Assembly: GCA_016926155.1 (NCBI GenBank)
Contig: JAFGPC010000081.1
Location: 1 to 58,932, forward strand
DNA: 58,932 nt
Source: Sedimentisphaerales bacterium
GTDB taxonomy: Bacteria; Planctomycetota; Phycisphaerae; Sedimentisphaerales; Anaerohalosphaeraceae
Direction of reading: 5' to 3'
Positions 1 to 8,508 of this stretch are shown piece after piece (position 1 is the first letter of the stretch; each line of letters begins with the position of its first letter). Position numbers and translations under genes: made by a program. The notes beneath the pieces were generated by a model that saw only the letters and a list, made by a program, of their open reading frames with translations, was not told the DNA's origin and did not search any database.

Positions 1-16
1 ACGGAAAGGATGCCCC

Positions 17-97
17 ATGCAGATTACCTGCCATACCCCGGACGATCTGGAGCAACTGCAGCACAACATTCGTCTAGAGCGTCACGCCATTGCCTGA
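17..97 (+). pseudogene. 5' remnant of an unidentified ORF, possibly an IS630-type transposase
   Basis: A 26-codon reading frame starts at ATG 17, six bases after a good Shine-Dalgarno (AAGGA at 6-10), and stops at TGA 95-97. Its peptide begins MQITCHTPDDLEQLQ and ends in a basic helix (RLERHAIA). This resembles the start of small helix-turn-helix or IS630-like transposase proteins, but it is too short to identify. The stop falls where a recombinase-like reading begins in a different frame, so I infer that two unrelated gene ends were joined here. It could also be chance. Confidence 0.3.
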
Positions 98-282
98 GAA
101 AAAGTTATGGCACTAATCTGGCTGATCTAGGCACTCCTGTTCACACACTGAAATCCTTGATGGGGCACTCAAGTATCACAATGACGATGAAGTTTTATAT
201 TCATGTTTCTGATGCTAATAAGAAAAAAGCCGTCATGGGCTTGGAGGGGTTGATGGGGGAGATGAAGCCCGCTCGATACTAA
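85..282 (+). pseudogene. Tyrosine recombinase (phage integrase), C-terminal remnant
   Basis: About 65 codons carry the end of a tyrosine recombinase catalytic domain. The His-x-x-Arg box is HCLRKSYGTN (His at 88-90), followed by GHSSITMTMKFYIHV, which holds the second His and the nucleophilic Tyr. The first Arg and the rest of the domain are missing. The frame stays open to the left edge of the window, but residues before the HxxR box look nothing like an integrase, and that stretch reads better in another frame as a separate ORF start. I therefore treat this as a truncated remnant rather than an edge-cut gene. Its 3' end overlaps the convergent membrane-protein gene by about 50 bases. It points toward tRNA-Phe, a common integration target. 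Confidence 0.65.
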
Positions 283-1051
283 CAAGCCGCTCCAAGGGAA
301 TGATTATGATGCTGTCTTTTCCAGTGGAATCGACCATCTTCACTTCGATAGTTCCATTCCGAAGCTTATGAGACAAACGACCTTTCCGTTCAAGTACAAC
401 TCCGTTGGGATCGAGAAAGCTAATTGTTCCTTCGGTCGTATGGGAAAACCAGACGACCGATTGCACAACAGAGGGTAATTTGATGTAAGCAACAGCAAGT
501 AATGATAGAACGGAACATACTAGAAGAGATATCCAACATACTCTCGGGATTGTTTTACCCACCAAGGTGGAAACACTTTTTTTTGTGAATTTATCCCGTC
601 CATGTTTCTTCATCGCATCGTTGATAAATTTGATTGCATGCGGTAGCTTATCATCTGTTGCATTATCTGCTGATATCTTTTGAAAGTAGAAGAGTCTCAT
701 AATCCAATGATGCTTGACATGTGCACGATATACTACCTTTGCCATCAACATACAGAGAAAGGTTCCAACAATAAATATGAGCGATGCAAACAAAAAACGG
801 ATTACAGTAAATCCTGATGCGAGGACAGTAAATCCCAATAGAAGGATTATACTATAAACCACAAAGAAACAGCTTAGCCGCTGTACGAGGAGGTTTTCCA
901 TAAAGTCTCTCTCTTCCTCAAGAGATCGCTTTCCGGGATTATTCTCGCAGGCGGCAATCATCTTTTCAGCCATATCGACTTCTTCTTGTGTTGGACTGAA
1001 CGGATCAGTAGGATCTAACTGCATTGCGGAATTATTCTGTTTCAGCTCCAT
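233..1051 (-). CDS. Membrane protein of unknown function
   Basis: The product has about 272 residues, with a charged cytoplasm-like N-terminus, two adjacent hydrophobic segments near residues 65-110, a basic loop, and a third segment near 170-195. The last 75 residues are polar with beta-rich character and end in a Ser/Pro tail. I recognise no family. ATG at 1051 was chosen because AGGAAG lies about 8 bases upstream; a GTG nine bases further upstream sits almost on that site. It is transcribed convergently with the recombinase remnant and overlaps its last bases. It may be cargo of an old integrated element, since it lies between recombinase and tRNA. Confidence 0.6.
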   Translation of the reverse strand: MELKQNNSAMQLDPTDPFSPTQEEVDMAEKMIAACENNPGKRSLEEERDFMENLLVQRLSCFFVVYSIILLLGFTVLASGFTVIRFLFASLIFIVGTFLCMLMAKVVYRAHVKHHWIMRLFYFQKISADNATDDKLPHAIKFINDAMKKHGRDKFTKKSVSTLVGKTIPRVCWISLLVCSVLSLLAVAYIKLPSVVQSVVWFSHTTEGTISFLDPNGVVLERKGRLSHKLRNGTIEVKMVDSTGKDSIIIIPLERLVSIERASSPPSTPPSP

Positions 1052-1060
1052 GTTCGACAC

Positions 1061-1484
1061 TTCCTTTATATTTTAAGGAGGAACATTACATGTAAATAAT
1101 AATCGAGAAATTTGTATTTAACGAAAAACACATATATCTTTTGACGATCATCCCCTCAACTCCGGTATCACCAGAAACGTCATTCAAAACCCTTCTTCAC
1201 AAGTATACATAGCCATGTCCTTTAGAAGCAACGTAAATTCTGTACAAAGCGTATAAACAAGGTAGAGGCATATTGTCAGTACCAGGGAAGCTCTACTTCC
1301 TCCCCTATTGATAATCTCAAAAATTCATCCAAAAAACCAACTCACCTACCACTCAGATCGAACTACGGAGTGAATCAGTGTGGACACATTTGGGACACAT
1401 CTGGGTGTTTTTGCCGGTCAAAAAGGAAGATTCAGATTCAAAAGAAATCTCTTAAGGTGTTATGTTGTAGAGAGTTAGGAAAAA
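1061..1484. other. Gene-free stretch between membrane protein and tRNA-Phe
   Basis: No convincing ORF in this 424-base stretch, which is AT-rich near the membrane-protein gene. The only structure I see is the tandem 11-mer listed separately and a Shine-Dalgarno followed by a start-stop ATGTAA at 1075-1095 that is probably fortuitous. Confidence 0.5.
1383..1404. repeat. Tandem 11-bp repeat near tRNA-Phe
   Basis: GACACATTTGG is followed directly by GACACATCTGG (10 of 11 identical), one helical turn per unit. It lies 80 bases beyond the 3' end of tRNA-Phe on the side of the recombinase remnant, so it could be an integrase arm site or part of an attachment region. That role is inference. Confidence 0.4.
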
Positions 1485-1557
<73 letters not shown>

Positions 1558-1939
1558 TATCTGGGCCCAAATCCGAGCCAAGAAACCGACAGAATAGTCA
1601 ATTTCCTGTTTTCTGCAAGCTTTTTAACGGGAAAATCCATGAAATTCCTCCTTTCCTCATCCCTTCTGTCACTCCACAAAGTCACCAATTTGACTGGAGA
1701 ACCTTTCTTGAACAACTTATTACTTGTTCATTCTATCTATATTAATCCAGTAGCTACATCCATTTTGCATGAGCAACAGAAACCTTGTATTCGAGCATAG
1801 TTACGATTGTAACACAACATTTTCAGGGAATGGTTCTTGACAGTTCAGGTTAAGGTATATAAATAGCTGATATGGTAAGGGGGAAACCATACAATTCAAG
1901 CGTTTCAAGGGAAATGTTGTTACGTTTTGGAGGTGCGAG
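1558..1939. other. Intergenic region upstream of the LamG gene
   Basis: 382 bases without a supported gene. The left half should hold the tRNA promoter (minus strand), which I cannot pick out clearly. The right half holds the candidate promoter and leader hairpin of the LamG gene. Confidence 0.5.
1837..1865 (+). promoter_or_regulatory. Candidate sigma-70 promoter of the LamG gene
   Basis: A perfect -35 TTGACA (1837-1842) is followed after 17 bases by TAAATA (1860-1865), or after 15 bases by TATAAA. The leader holds a small hairpin (TATGGT 1871-1876 with ACCATA 1886-1891) before the ribosome site at 1929. Confidence 0.5.
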
Positions 1940-3955
1940 ATGAGATCTGTATTCAATATTTTGCTGTGTTTGTCCGCCTTGTTGTTCTGTTTGTACCCTC
2001 ATACAATTCATGCCGAGGAAATCACCGGAAATGGCATCCCGTTTATGACGATATCGCCAAATATCTACGATACTTCTTATTTCGCAACCGGCGGGCCTGA
2101 TCCGGATTATAACCGCATGATAGACGGCAATAATGCTACCACACATGATACTTGGGAAGGCGATAATGGCATTGTCAGTTTATGGCTGTTCGACGGATTT
2201 GGATTGCAGTTTCCGAGCGGTATCAGCGGCGTACAGCGGCTGGAGTGGGACTTGCAGGTCTTTGATGACGGGGGATGGTACAATACACTCAATGAGCCGG
2301 TCATCGTCCAGGTCACTACTGATGCGGCGTTTGCCGGTTATGTTCTTACACCCGGCACATATCCCGGTGAGGACGGGATCTGGATGACTGTTCCTTACAC
2401 CAATAACTACCCCATAGATGTATCGGGCACATGGTTCGACAATCCGGGTGTCCCTGCCGACTCCACGAGTTTTGTTTTCGAGATTGATTTTCCGGATACG
2501 ATTTACGGAATTCGAATCATCGGAGACGGCGGTGGTATAGCAGGTGCGGATTCGACCGGATTTGTCGCCGCCGAAGAGCTGCGCGTTTTCACCGGAGACA
2601 GCACAACGAGGGCAACGGGGATTTCCCCGGCTAATGGTTCTATAGGAGTAGTGGTTGACACGGCAACGCTTACATGGATGCCTGCACAAGAAGGTGGAAC
2701 GGTTGATCCGAATGTCGTTGGTCATTTCGTATACCTTGGTACCGATCCGAACGGTGTCCGGGTAACCGGGTCTGCTCCTTTACCCGTCGGTACTGTTTCT
2801 TTCGGACCTACTCTTGATAAGGATACAATCTACTACTGGCACGTTGACGAACTGCTTGACGATGGCACAGTGATTAAGGGTTATGTCTATAGTTTCCAGA
2901 CCGAGTTGACATTGCCCGTCATCAATATCCAGCCGGCCGACACATTTGCCGCTGCAGGCAACGACGCTGTCTTTTCCGTTGCGGCTACAGATCCTCTGGG
3001 CGGAACATTGAGCTATCAATGGTACTATGATGCCGATGGCTTTGGCGGTGGAGAAGTGCTCCTTATGGATGGACCGGATTACAGCGGTACCGCCACGGAG
3101 GAACTTACCGTTATAGCGATGGAATCGTATGACCAGGGGTACTACTTCTGCGTTGTGGACAATGGGAGTTCGATGACCACCGATATGGCAAGACTCATCG
3201 AAGGGCGGCTGATTGCTCACTGGACCATGGACGGTGATCCCAACGATAAAGCGGATGGCTATGCCGGTGTCGAAACCGGCGGCCCCGTATACGAACCCGG
3301 CAAACTGGACGAATCAATTCGGCTCGATGGCGTTGATGACTTCGTCACGCTGCCGGGTGGCTTTGATGATTTTTCTGCCGGTCTTACCATCACGCTTTGG
3401 GCCAGGCCGACTTCCACCGGCAACTGGGCCCGATTCATTGATCTGGCCAACGGCTCAGCATCGGACAATATCCTGTTCGCCCGAGGGGGCACTACCAATG
3501 ACCTTGTCCTGGAAATCTATAACGGCGGCACAGGCGGCGCTGTGTGGGGTGCCGGACTACTTGAATTGAATGTATGGCAGATGCTCACGGGAACGGTGGA
3601 TTCGGACGGCCGTGTGACGTTGTATAAAAATGGAGTACAGGCCGCCACTGGAGTAACCAATAAGCCGAATATCCTGTATCGATCGAGCAACTTTATCGGC
3701 AGGTCAAACTGGTTCGAATTTGATGCTCTCTATGCCGGTTCCATGGATGACATTCGGCTGTATAACTATCCACTGACAGCTCAGGAAGTGGCGGACCTGT
3801 ACATTCTTCCGGACGATATCGACTATGCCTGTATCCAGCCGATCCAGTTTGATCTGGATGGCAACTGCAGGATCGATCTGAACGATTTCGCCATCCTGGC
3901 GGAACGTTGGATGCAGTGCGGACGATACCCGACTTGCATTACGGAAATTCCATAA
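1940..3955 (+). CDS. Secreted LamG-domain protein with Ig-like and dockerin-like modules
   Basis: This 671-residue protein has a Sec signal peptide (about residues 1-25, cleavage after HA) and is probably exported to the cell surface or extracellular space. An N-terminal region of about 195 residues is not recognised. It is followed by a fibronectin-III-like segment (about 223-320), an Ig-like segment (about 325-415) and a LamG/concanavalin-like domain (about 423-620) beginning LIAHWTMDGD. The last 35 residues carry DLDGNCRIDLNDFAILAERW, a calcium-loop module like half a dockerin, typical of Phycisphaerae exported proteins. LamG domains bind glycans or act as adhesion modules; no catalytic domain is visible. 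GGAGG precedes the ATG by about 7 bases. It appears monocistronic. Confidence 0.85.
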   Translation: MRSVFNILLCLSALLFCLYPHTIHAEEITGNGIPFMTISPNIYDTSYFATGGPDPDYNRMIDGNNATTHDTWEGDNGIVSLWLFDGFGLQFPSGISGVQRLEWDLQVFDDGGWYNTLNEPVIVQVTTDAAFAGYVLTPGTYPGEDGIWMTVPYTNNYPIDVSGTWFDNPGVPADSTSFVFEIDFPDTIYGIRIIGDGGGIAGADSTGFVAAEELRVFTGDSTTRATGISPANGSIGVVVDTATLTWMPAQEGGTVDPNVVGHFVYLGTDPNGVRVTGSAPLPVGTVSFGPTLDKDTIYYWHVDELLDDGTVIKGYVYSFQTELTLPVINIQPADTFAAAGNDAVFSVAATDPLGGTLSYQWYYDADGFGGGEVLLMDGPDYSGTATEELTVIAMESYDQGYYFCVVDNGSSMTTDMARLIEGRLIAHWTMDGDPNDKADGYAGVETGGPVYEPGKLDESIRLDGVDDFVTLPGGFDDFSAGLTITLWARPTSTGNWARFIDLANGSASDNILFARGGTTNDLVLEIYNGGTGGAVWGAGLLELNVWQMLTGTVDSDGRVTLYKNGVQAATGVTNKPNILYRSSNFIGRSNWFEFDALYAGSMDDIRLYNYPLTAQEVADLYILPDDIDYACIQPIQFDLDGNCRIDLNDFAILAERWMQCGRYPTCITEIP

Positions 3956-3983
3956 ATATTAGATGATCGAACCGTTATGAATT

Positions 3984-4385
3984 CTATGGCCTGGCATCGT
4001 GGATCTGAGTGAGGGTGTCCCGGCTAAGGAAAGGCTGAAAATAGCGTCTAAAGTCTTCTGAAGAAACAGCACCGGCTTTAGCTAGGTATTCTTCAACAAT
4101 ATCCATACGCTGTTTGAGCTTGTCGCATCCAAAATCGGCGCATTGACCACAGTTTCCAAGACCTTTGTCAGTAACACAGGGATAAACGGAACAGTCCGGA
4201 TCTGGCTGCTTGTCTGCCGATAAACACCCTTTACAGGATTTAATTGCTTCAGGTGCGATCCGACAGTCATAATAACGCTCCAGCGCCAGGCTGAAATCCT
4301 GCTTGTCCTGTTCGCTTGTAAGATTCGTTTCATACGCCGGACATAAATCACAACGATAACCGCATTTGGCAATGATGGATTTCAT
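3984..4385 (-). CDS. DUF3795 Cys-rich protein
   Basis: A 133-residue soluble protein with 11 cysteines, opening with MKSIIAKCGYRCDLCPAY. It has later C-x-x-C pairs (SCKGC, NCGQC) and single Cys residues, the pattern of DUF3795. The function of the family is unknown; the cysteines suggest a metal or Fe-S site (inference). AGGAG lies 10 bases upstream of the ATG. It is the last gene of the minus-strand operon, 18 bases after dprA. Confidence 0.8.
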   Translation of the reverse strand: MKSIIAKCGYRCDLCPAYETNLTSEQDKQDFSLALERYYDCRIAPEAIKSCKGCLSADKQPDPDCSVYPCVTDKGLGNCGQCADFGCDKLKQRMDIVEEYLAKAGAVSSEDFRRYFQPFLSRDTLTQIHDARP

Positions 4386-4403
4386 AATAACAATTCTCCT
4401 ACA

Positions 4404-5555
4404 TCATTTGAGAAAGACGTTTCCGGGTAGTTGCTTGATCAGTCCCTTGAGGCGGAGGCTGATCAGAGCGGCATTGACCTTGCCCGGTTCGAGCTGGGTG
4501 TCGGCGACGATCTCTTCGACGTGTCTGGGTTGTCCGTCCAGGCTGTTGTACACGGCGATTTCGACCGGCGAGAGGTTAAAATTGGCCGGATCAAAAAGGG
4601 GCGTTTCATTTTTGCGCTTGGCCTTTTCGGCATGGGTAGCAGCATGTTCGGATAGCGTTTCTCCGACCGGACCGAGCGTTTCCATGATGTCGTCGATGCT
4701 GTCGACCAGCCGGGCCCCATCCTTGATCAGGCGGTGTGAGCCCTGGCTGAAGGGTGAGTCGATCTTGCCGGGCACAGCCATCACGTCGCGGTCACTGTCC
4801 AGGGCGGCCCTGGCCGTCAGCAACGCGCCGCTTTTGGCGGATGCTTCGACAACAAGAACCGCCATCGACAGCCCGGCGATGATGCGGTTTCGCCCGGGGA
4901 AGTTTTCCGAGAGCGGCTCATAAGCCAGAGGCAACTCGCTGATGCAGGCGCCCGATGTGGCAATCCTACAGAACAACTCCTCATTTTCCGGCGGGAAGAT
5001 CCGGGTCAGTCCACATCCCTGGACGGCGATAGTCCGCCCGCCGGCAGCCAGCGCTCCGTGATGGGCGGCAGTATCGATGCCTCTTGCCATACCACTGACA
5101 ATCGTAAAGCCGGCCGAGGCGAGAATGTGGCCAAATCGCGATGCCTGTTCCTGACCGTACGTTGTGCAGCGGCGGGAACCGACAATCGCTACGGACAGAC
5201 TGTCGCTGCGGGCCAGAGTCCCTTTGACATAAAGTACCGGAGGTGGATCGTAGATGGCTCTTAAAGGTGCCGGATAGCGACCGTCCTTACAGTGTATGAT
5301 CCATACACCATGCTTTTCGGCCATGGCAAGCTCCGCGTTGACGTCGAAATCATCTCGCGTGGCATGAATCCGCTGTGCGGTCTTATCTCCAATTCCCTCC
5401 ACCCGCGTTAGTTGTTGAATGGATGCCTGTAATACATCTTCGACAGAGCCTAAATGGGAAATCAGACGATGAAACAGTGTCGGCCCCACACCATCGGCAC
5501 GGATAAGCTTGAGCCAGTTTTGAATTCCCTCCGAATGCGTCTGCTTCAAGTGCAT
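4404..5555 (-). CDS. dprA: DNA-processing protein DprA (Smf)
   Basis: DprA binds incoming single-stranded DNA during natural transformation and loads RecA in the cytoplasm. The 383-residue product has the standard layout. An N-terminal helix-hairpin-helix region (VEGIGDKTAQRI, about 50-65) is followed by the Rossmann-like DprA core (about 90-300) with SGMARGIDTAAHHGAL, GCGLTRIFPPEN, FPGRNRIIAGLS and the SGALLTA region. A C-terminal winged-helix domain covers about 320-383. AAGGAGG lies very close to the ATG. It sits between the HEAT-like gene (27 bases upstream) and the DUF3795 gene. No other competence gene is nearby. Confidence 0.95.
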   Translation of the reverse strand: MHLKQTHSEGIQNWLKLIRADGVGPTLFHRLISHLGSVEDVLQASIQQLTRVEGIGDKTAQRIHATRDDFDVNAELAMAEKHGVWIIHCKDGRYPAPLRAIYDPPPVLYVKGTLARSDSLSVAIVGSRRCTTYGQEQASRFGHILASAGFTIVSGMARGIDTAAHHGALAAGGRTIAVQGCGLTRIFPPENEELFCRIATSGACISELPLAYEPLSENFPGRNRIIAGLSMAVLVVEASAKSGALLTARAALDSDRDVMAVPGKIDSPFSQGSHRLIKDGARLVDSIDDIMETLGPVGETLSEHAATHAEKAKRKNETPLFDPANFNLSPVEIAVYNSLDGQPRHVEEIVADTQLEPGKVNAALISLRLKGLIKQLPGNVFLK

Positions 5556-5582
5556 GTCCTCCTTATTCAGAATGATACATAT

Positions 5583-7754
5583 TTATTGGATAATGGTATT
5601 AGGATTACTCTGCCAAATCTCGACACATTTTTTTATTTGTTCATCTCTTATAGTTTGTGACGCCTCTATATCAAATAGATACTTGTTTTTCCAATGAGCC
5701 CATAAATAAAAAGCCGCCATGTCACATACTCTCGGATCATCATATTCCTTTCCGTGTTGATACCCTGATCTTAGGCCCGGCACACGAACATCATTAAGGC
5801 AACTCACAAGAAAATGTTCTAAGCAGATTGCTATATCTGTTAAATTTCCATTGCTGATATCACATGTAGAACCTAAACCTTCAAACATTCGACGAAGCAA
5901 ATCATCAACATAATCCAGTAAATCCATACGGGCAGAAGCGTCAAAATAAACAAGACTCTTTCGCACTGTTCGAATTGCTTGAGATTCACCCGATTCAAGA
6001 AGAAACTTAGCAACAGATTGCCTGGCCCAAAACCAATCATAAGAAGCTTGTTCCTCAGGGCTTAACATGCCATATGATAGGTCATCTTTATTGGCCTTGT
6101 TTAGTTTTTTAAAATATTCTACTCGATTTGGATCTCTTAATGTTATGAATTCACTGAGCATCTGTTGAAGTGGTTCAGGATGACCTCGTTTATGAAGAAT
6201 TGAAGCGGACTGGACACGAATAGTATAGTTGGGATTGTTTTTTAGTTGTTCCAAAAGGAAGAGTGCAATCGGGCCGTTATCTATATCTACAATTAGATTC
6301 ATAATTTCTGTTTTTAACCACTCATTGTTCGTCTTATTGAAAGTATCAAGCAATACAGGAAAACATTCAGGATATTTTTGAATTAACCGGCTTGCCTGCC
6401 AGAGAGAATTATTATCTGCCTGTAGTGTTCCATCAATCAGCGTCTGTTTTTCTCCTTTTCTCTGGAATTCATCCCACCAGATTTGCACTTTATCTCTTGT
6501 AGATGCTATCTTAGCTTCAGTTTTAATTTGTTTTTCTTCATCAATTGAACCCATGCAGCCATCTGATAATTTACCATTCATGGCAATGTAATCTACATAA
6601 CTGCCTTCATAGAAGCTTCGAGCAGCAATGATTTCCAGAATTGTCAAAGCACAATCTGCTATTCGAAGAACATGATGGCTGAAATAATAATCACGATGAT
6701 ACGCTACAGTTCGCGTAAATCGAAAATCATCAAGAGAATCAATCAAGTAAGGGACGGCATCATATTCCAGATCGACGAGTCGGGCTGCCGGGCTCATTTC
6801 CTTGCGAGAATCATTGAAAATGTCAGCGCTGCCAGGTTGAGAATATTGAAAGCCATTCTGATCACGAAGTAAGAATATGAGTTCTTTTACTTTTGCTTCA
6901 TTTGTTAGTTTTTCCCATTGATCCTCAGTCGTTGCTATGTGGGCATCGTCTTCTGCGACCATCTGGTTAAGTATTTGTTCTGATTCCCTTGCCAGAAGTC
7001 GGTATTTAGACATAGGGAATCGTTTTTGAAATCGTATAAATTGGTTTAAAAGTTCGATTCGCTCAATTGATGTATCTCCAAAAAGCAAAATGATACGCCA
7101 TATCTCGGCTTCTCCAATCTCTTCCTGGACAACTTCAAGTAAACTAGGATTCTTCTCCCAGAATCGACTAAGGGGAGTTATTTTTCGGCATAACGAGTGA
7201 GATATTGTTGTATTGCCATTTTTAAAAGTAGCCCAAGCTAATACAAAAGCCTGCCCTTTTTTTGACAATCGTGGCCAAAATTCTTCACCATCCTGTCCAC
7301 GATTTAAATCAAGCAAGTCTACATATCGAGAACTCTCTACATTAAGGTCCAGCGGTAGAAAAGATACTTCGGGCAGTCCATCTGATCCTTGAGTGTGTTT
7401 CTCAAATGTAAGGTCAAACAGGTCTCGGGTAAGAACACGAATTTCAGTTTCGGTTTCATGTAGCAAGAAACCGAAACGACATTCTGTAATAGAAAAGGCA
7501 GTTTGATAATTTGCTTCTGGTTGGACAAGTATCTTGCCATAACTACAGTTGCTTATGTCTGGATAATCAAGACTGTCAAACCATTTAAATGTTTTATTTA
7601 CTTCAGGTTGGATTGTTAAGGAAATGAATAAATATAACAGGAGTAAAGAAGCAAGGATAATAACAATCGAAAGCACTCTTTTAATTGAATCCCAAAGATG
7701 AAAATGATTCTTTTTTTCTTTTAATGCGCTATGAATCTTTTCGTTGTCGTTCAT
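5583..7754 (-). CDS. HEAT-repeat-like membrane-anchored protein of unknown function
   Basis: The 723-residue product has one transmembrane helix near residues 25-48 after a short basic cytoplasmic tail, so most of it should lie outside the membrane. The middle and C-terminal parts are alpha-helical with HEAT/armadillo-like repeats (for example around residues 480-530, with IRVQSASILHKRGH). No catalytic motif is apparent. The gene is clearly richer in A+T than its neighbours, which suggests different ancestry or weak selection. It starts inside the stop codon of the nitroreductase gene (ATGA overlap), so translation is probably coupled. No strong ribosome site precedes it. Confidence 0.7.
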   Translation of the reverse strand: MNDNEKIHSALKEKKNHFHLWDSIKRVLSIVIILASLLLLYLFISLTIQPEVNKTFKWFDSLDYPDISNCSYGKILVQPEANYQTAFSITECRFGFLLHETETEIRVLTRDLFDLTFEKHTQGSDGLPEVSFLPLDLNVESSRYVDLLDLNRGQDGEEFWPRLSKKGQAFVLAWATFKNGNTTISHSLCRKITPLSRFWEKNPSLLEVVQEEIGEAEIWRIILLFGDTSIERIELLNQFIRFQKRFPMSKYRLLARESEQILNQMVAEDDAHIATTEDQWEKLTNEAKVKELIFLLRDQNGFQYSQPGSADIFNDSRKEMSPAARLVDLEYDAVPYLIDSLDDFRFTRTVAYHRDYYFSHHVLRIADCALTILEIIAARSFYEGSYVDYIAMNGKLSDGCMGSIDEEKQIKTEAKIASTRDKVQIWWDEFQRKGEKQTLIDGTLQADNNSLWQASRLIQKYPECFPVLLDTFNKTNNEWLKTEIMNLIVDIDNGPIALFLLEQLKNNPNYTIRVQSASILHKRGHPEPLQQMLSEFITLRDPNRVEYFKKLNKANKDDLSYGMLSPEEQASYDWFWARQSVAKFLLESGESQAIRTVRKSLVYFDASARMDLLDYVDDLLRRMFEGLGSTCDISNGNLTDIAICLEHFLVSCLNDVRVPGLRSGYQHGKEYDDPRVCDMAAFYLWAHWKNKYLFDIEASQTIRDEQIKKCVEIWQSNPNTIIQ

Positions 7755-8476
7755 GCTGGTTTTCCGATGACGGTCATATAAATGATGCTTTCGCTGGTGC
7801 CGTCGAGACCAAACAGGGCATTGGCCTGATCGTCATAGAGAGCGGCGATGTGGCAGCCGGCCAGTCCGACATTAGTTGCGGCCAGGGCGAGATTTGCGGC
7901 GATGTGTCCTGCATCCATGTAGACATAGCGATAGGCCCGCTGTTTGTATTTCCACTTGGACCGGGCAAAGACAGCCGACCAGACAAAAACTACGGCGGCA
8001 TGAACGCACATGTCCTGATCCAGGGCGGCGGCAGAGATCTGTGCGCCAAAGGCTCCTTTGGAAAGCGTTTCGAGCTTATGGTTCGGGATGGAATAGTGAT
8101 ACAGACCGGACTCGATATCCTCGACACGGTTTACACACAAATAAGTCTCGATTGGATACAGAGCTCCCGCCGAAGGAGCCGCTCGAAAGGCCCAGCCGCC
8201 TTCGGTTCGGGTAATGCCCGTCGAGGCCCAAAGCAGCCAAACAAGCTGGTCGGCTGTAATAAAGCTGTCGGAAAACCGCCGGACGCTGCGGCGTTTGCGG
8301 AGGGTATCATACATCCCCAGACCGCCGGGATCTGTAACGAAAGGAAGATCCACGATTTCGACGTCAGGATAGGATTTGTAGAGTTCCGGCTGCGAGGCAA
8401 AATCCAGTCTGCCTTTTAGCATGTGGTCGCGGTGATATTTTGTCTGCGATTGAAACTGGTCTCCGATTCCGCTCAA
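7751..8476 (-). CDS. SagB-type nitroreductase-family oxidoreductase
   Basis: A 241-residue FMN-dependent nitroreductase-fold protein of the SagB type. Diagnostic stretches are RKRRSVRRFSD (flavin phosphate contact, about 62-72), the LLWASTGITR segment, the RAAPSAGALYPIE motif (about 105-117) and the helix HIAANLALAATNVGLAGCHIAA. SagB relatives oxidise azoline rings in peptide biosynthesis, but most stand-alone members have no known substrate, and no azoline cyclase or precursor peptide is adjacent. The start is TTG at 8476, chosen because GGGAGG precedes it by 6 bases and no in-frame ATG is closer. It overlaps the downstream HEAT-like gene by four bases. Confidence 0.85.
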   Translation of the reverse strand: MSGIGDQFQSQTKYHRDHMLKGRLDFASQPELYKSYPDVEIVDLPFVTDPGGLGMYDTLRKRRSVRRFSDSFITADQLVWLLWASTGITRTEGGWAFRAAPSAGALYPIETYLCVNRVEDIESGLYHYSIPNHKLETLSKGAFGAQISAAALDQDMCVHAAVVFVWSAVFARSKWKYKQRAYRYVYMDAGHIAANLALAATNVGLAGCHIAALYDDQANALFGLDGTSESIIYMTVIGKPA

Positions 8477-8508
8477 AGCTGCCTCCCTGGGGATCCCTCC
8501 GCCGTTGT

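Noticed and set aside
1075-1095. Perfect Shine-Dalgarno (AAGGAGG) followed by ATG and an immediate TAA
   Set aside because: A start-stop element can regulate, but no downstream ORF is linked to it and the minus-strand gene's own signals overlap here; likely chance.
7685-8419. 244-codon plus-strand frame opposite the nitroreductase
   Set aside because: The minus-strand SagB-type motifs and ATGA coupling show which strand is coding.
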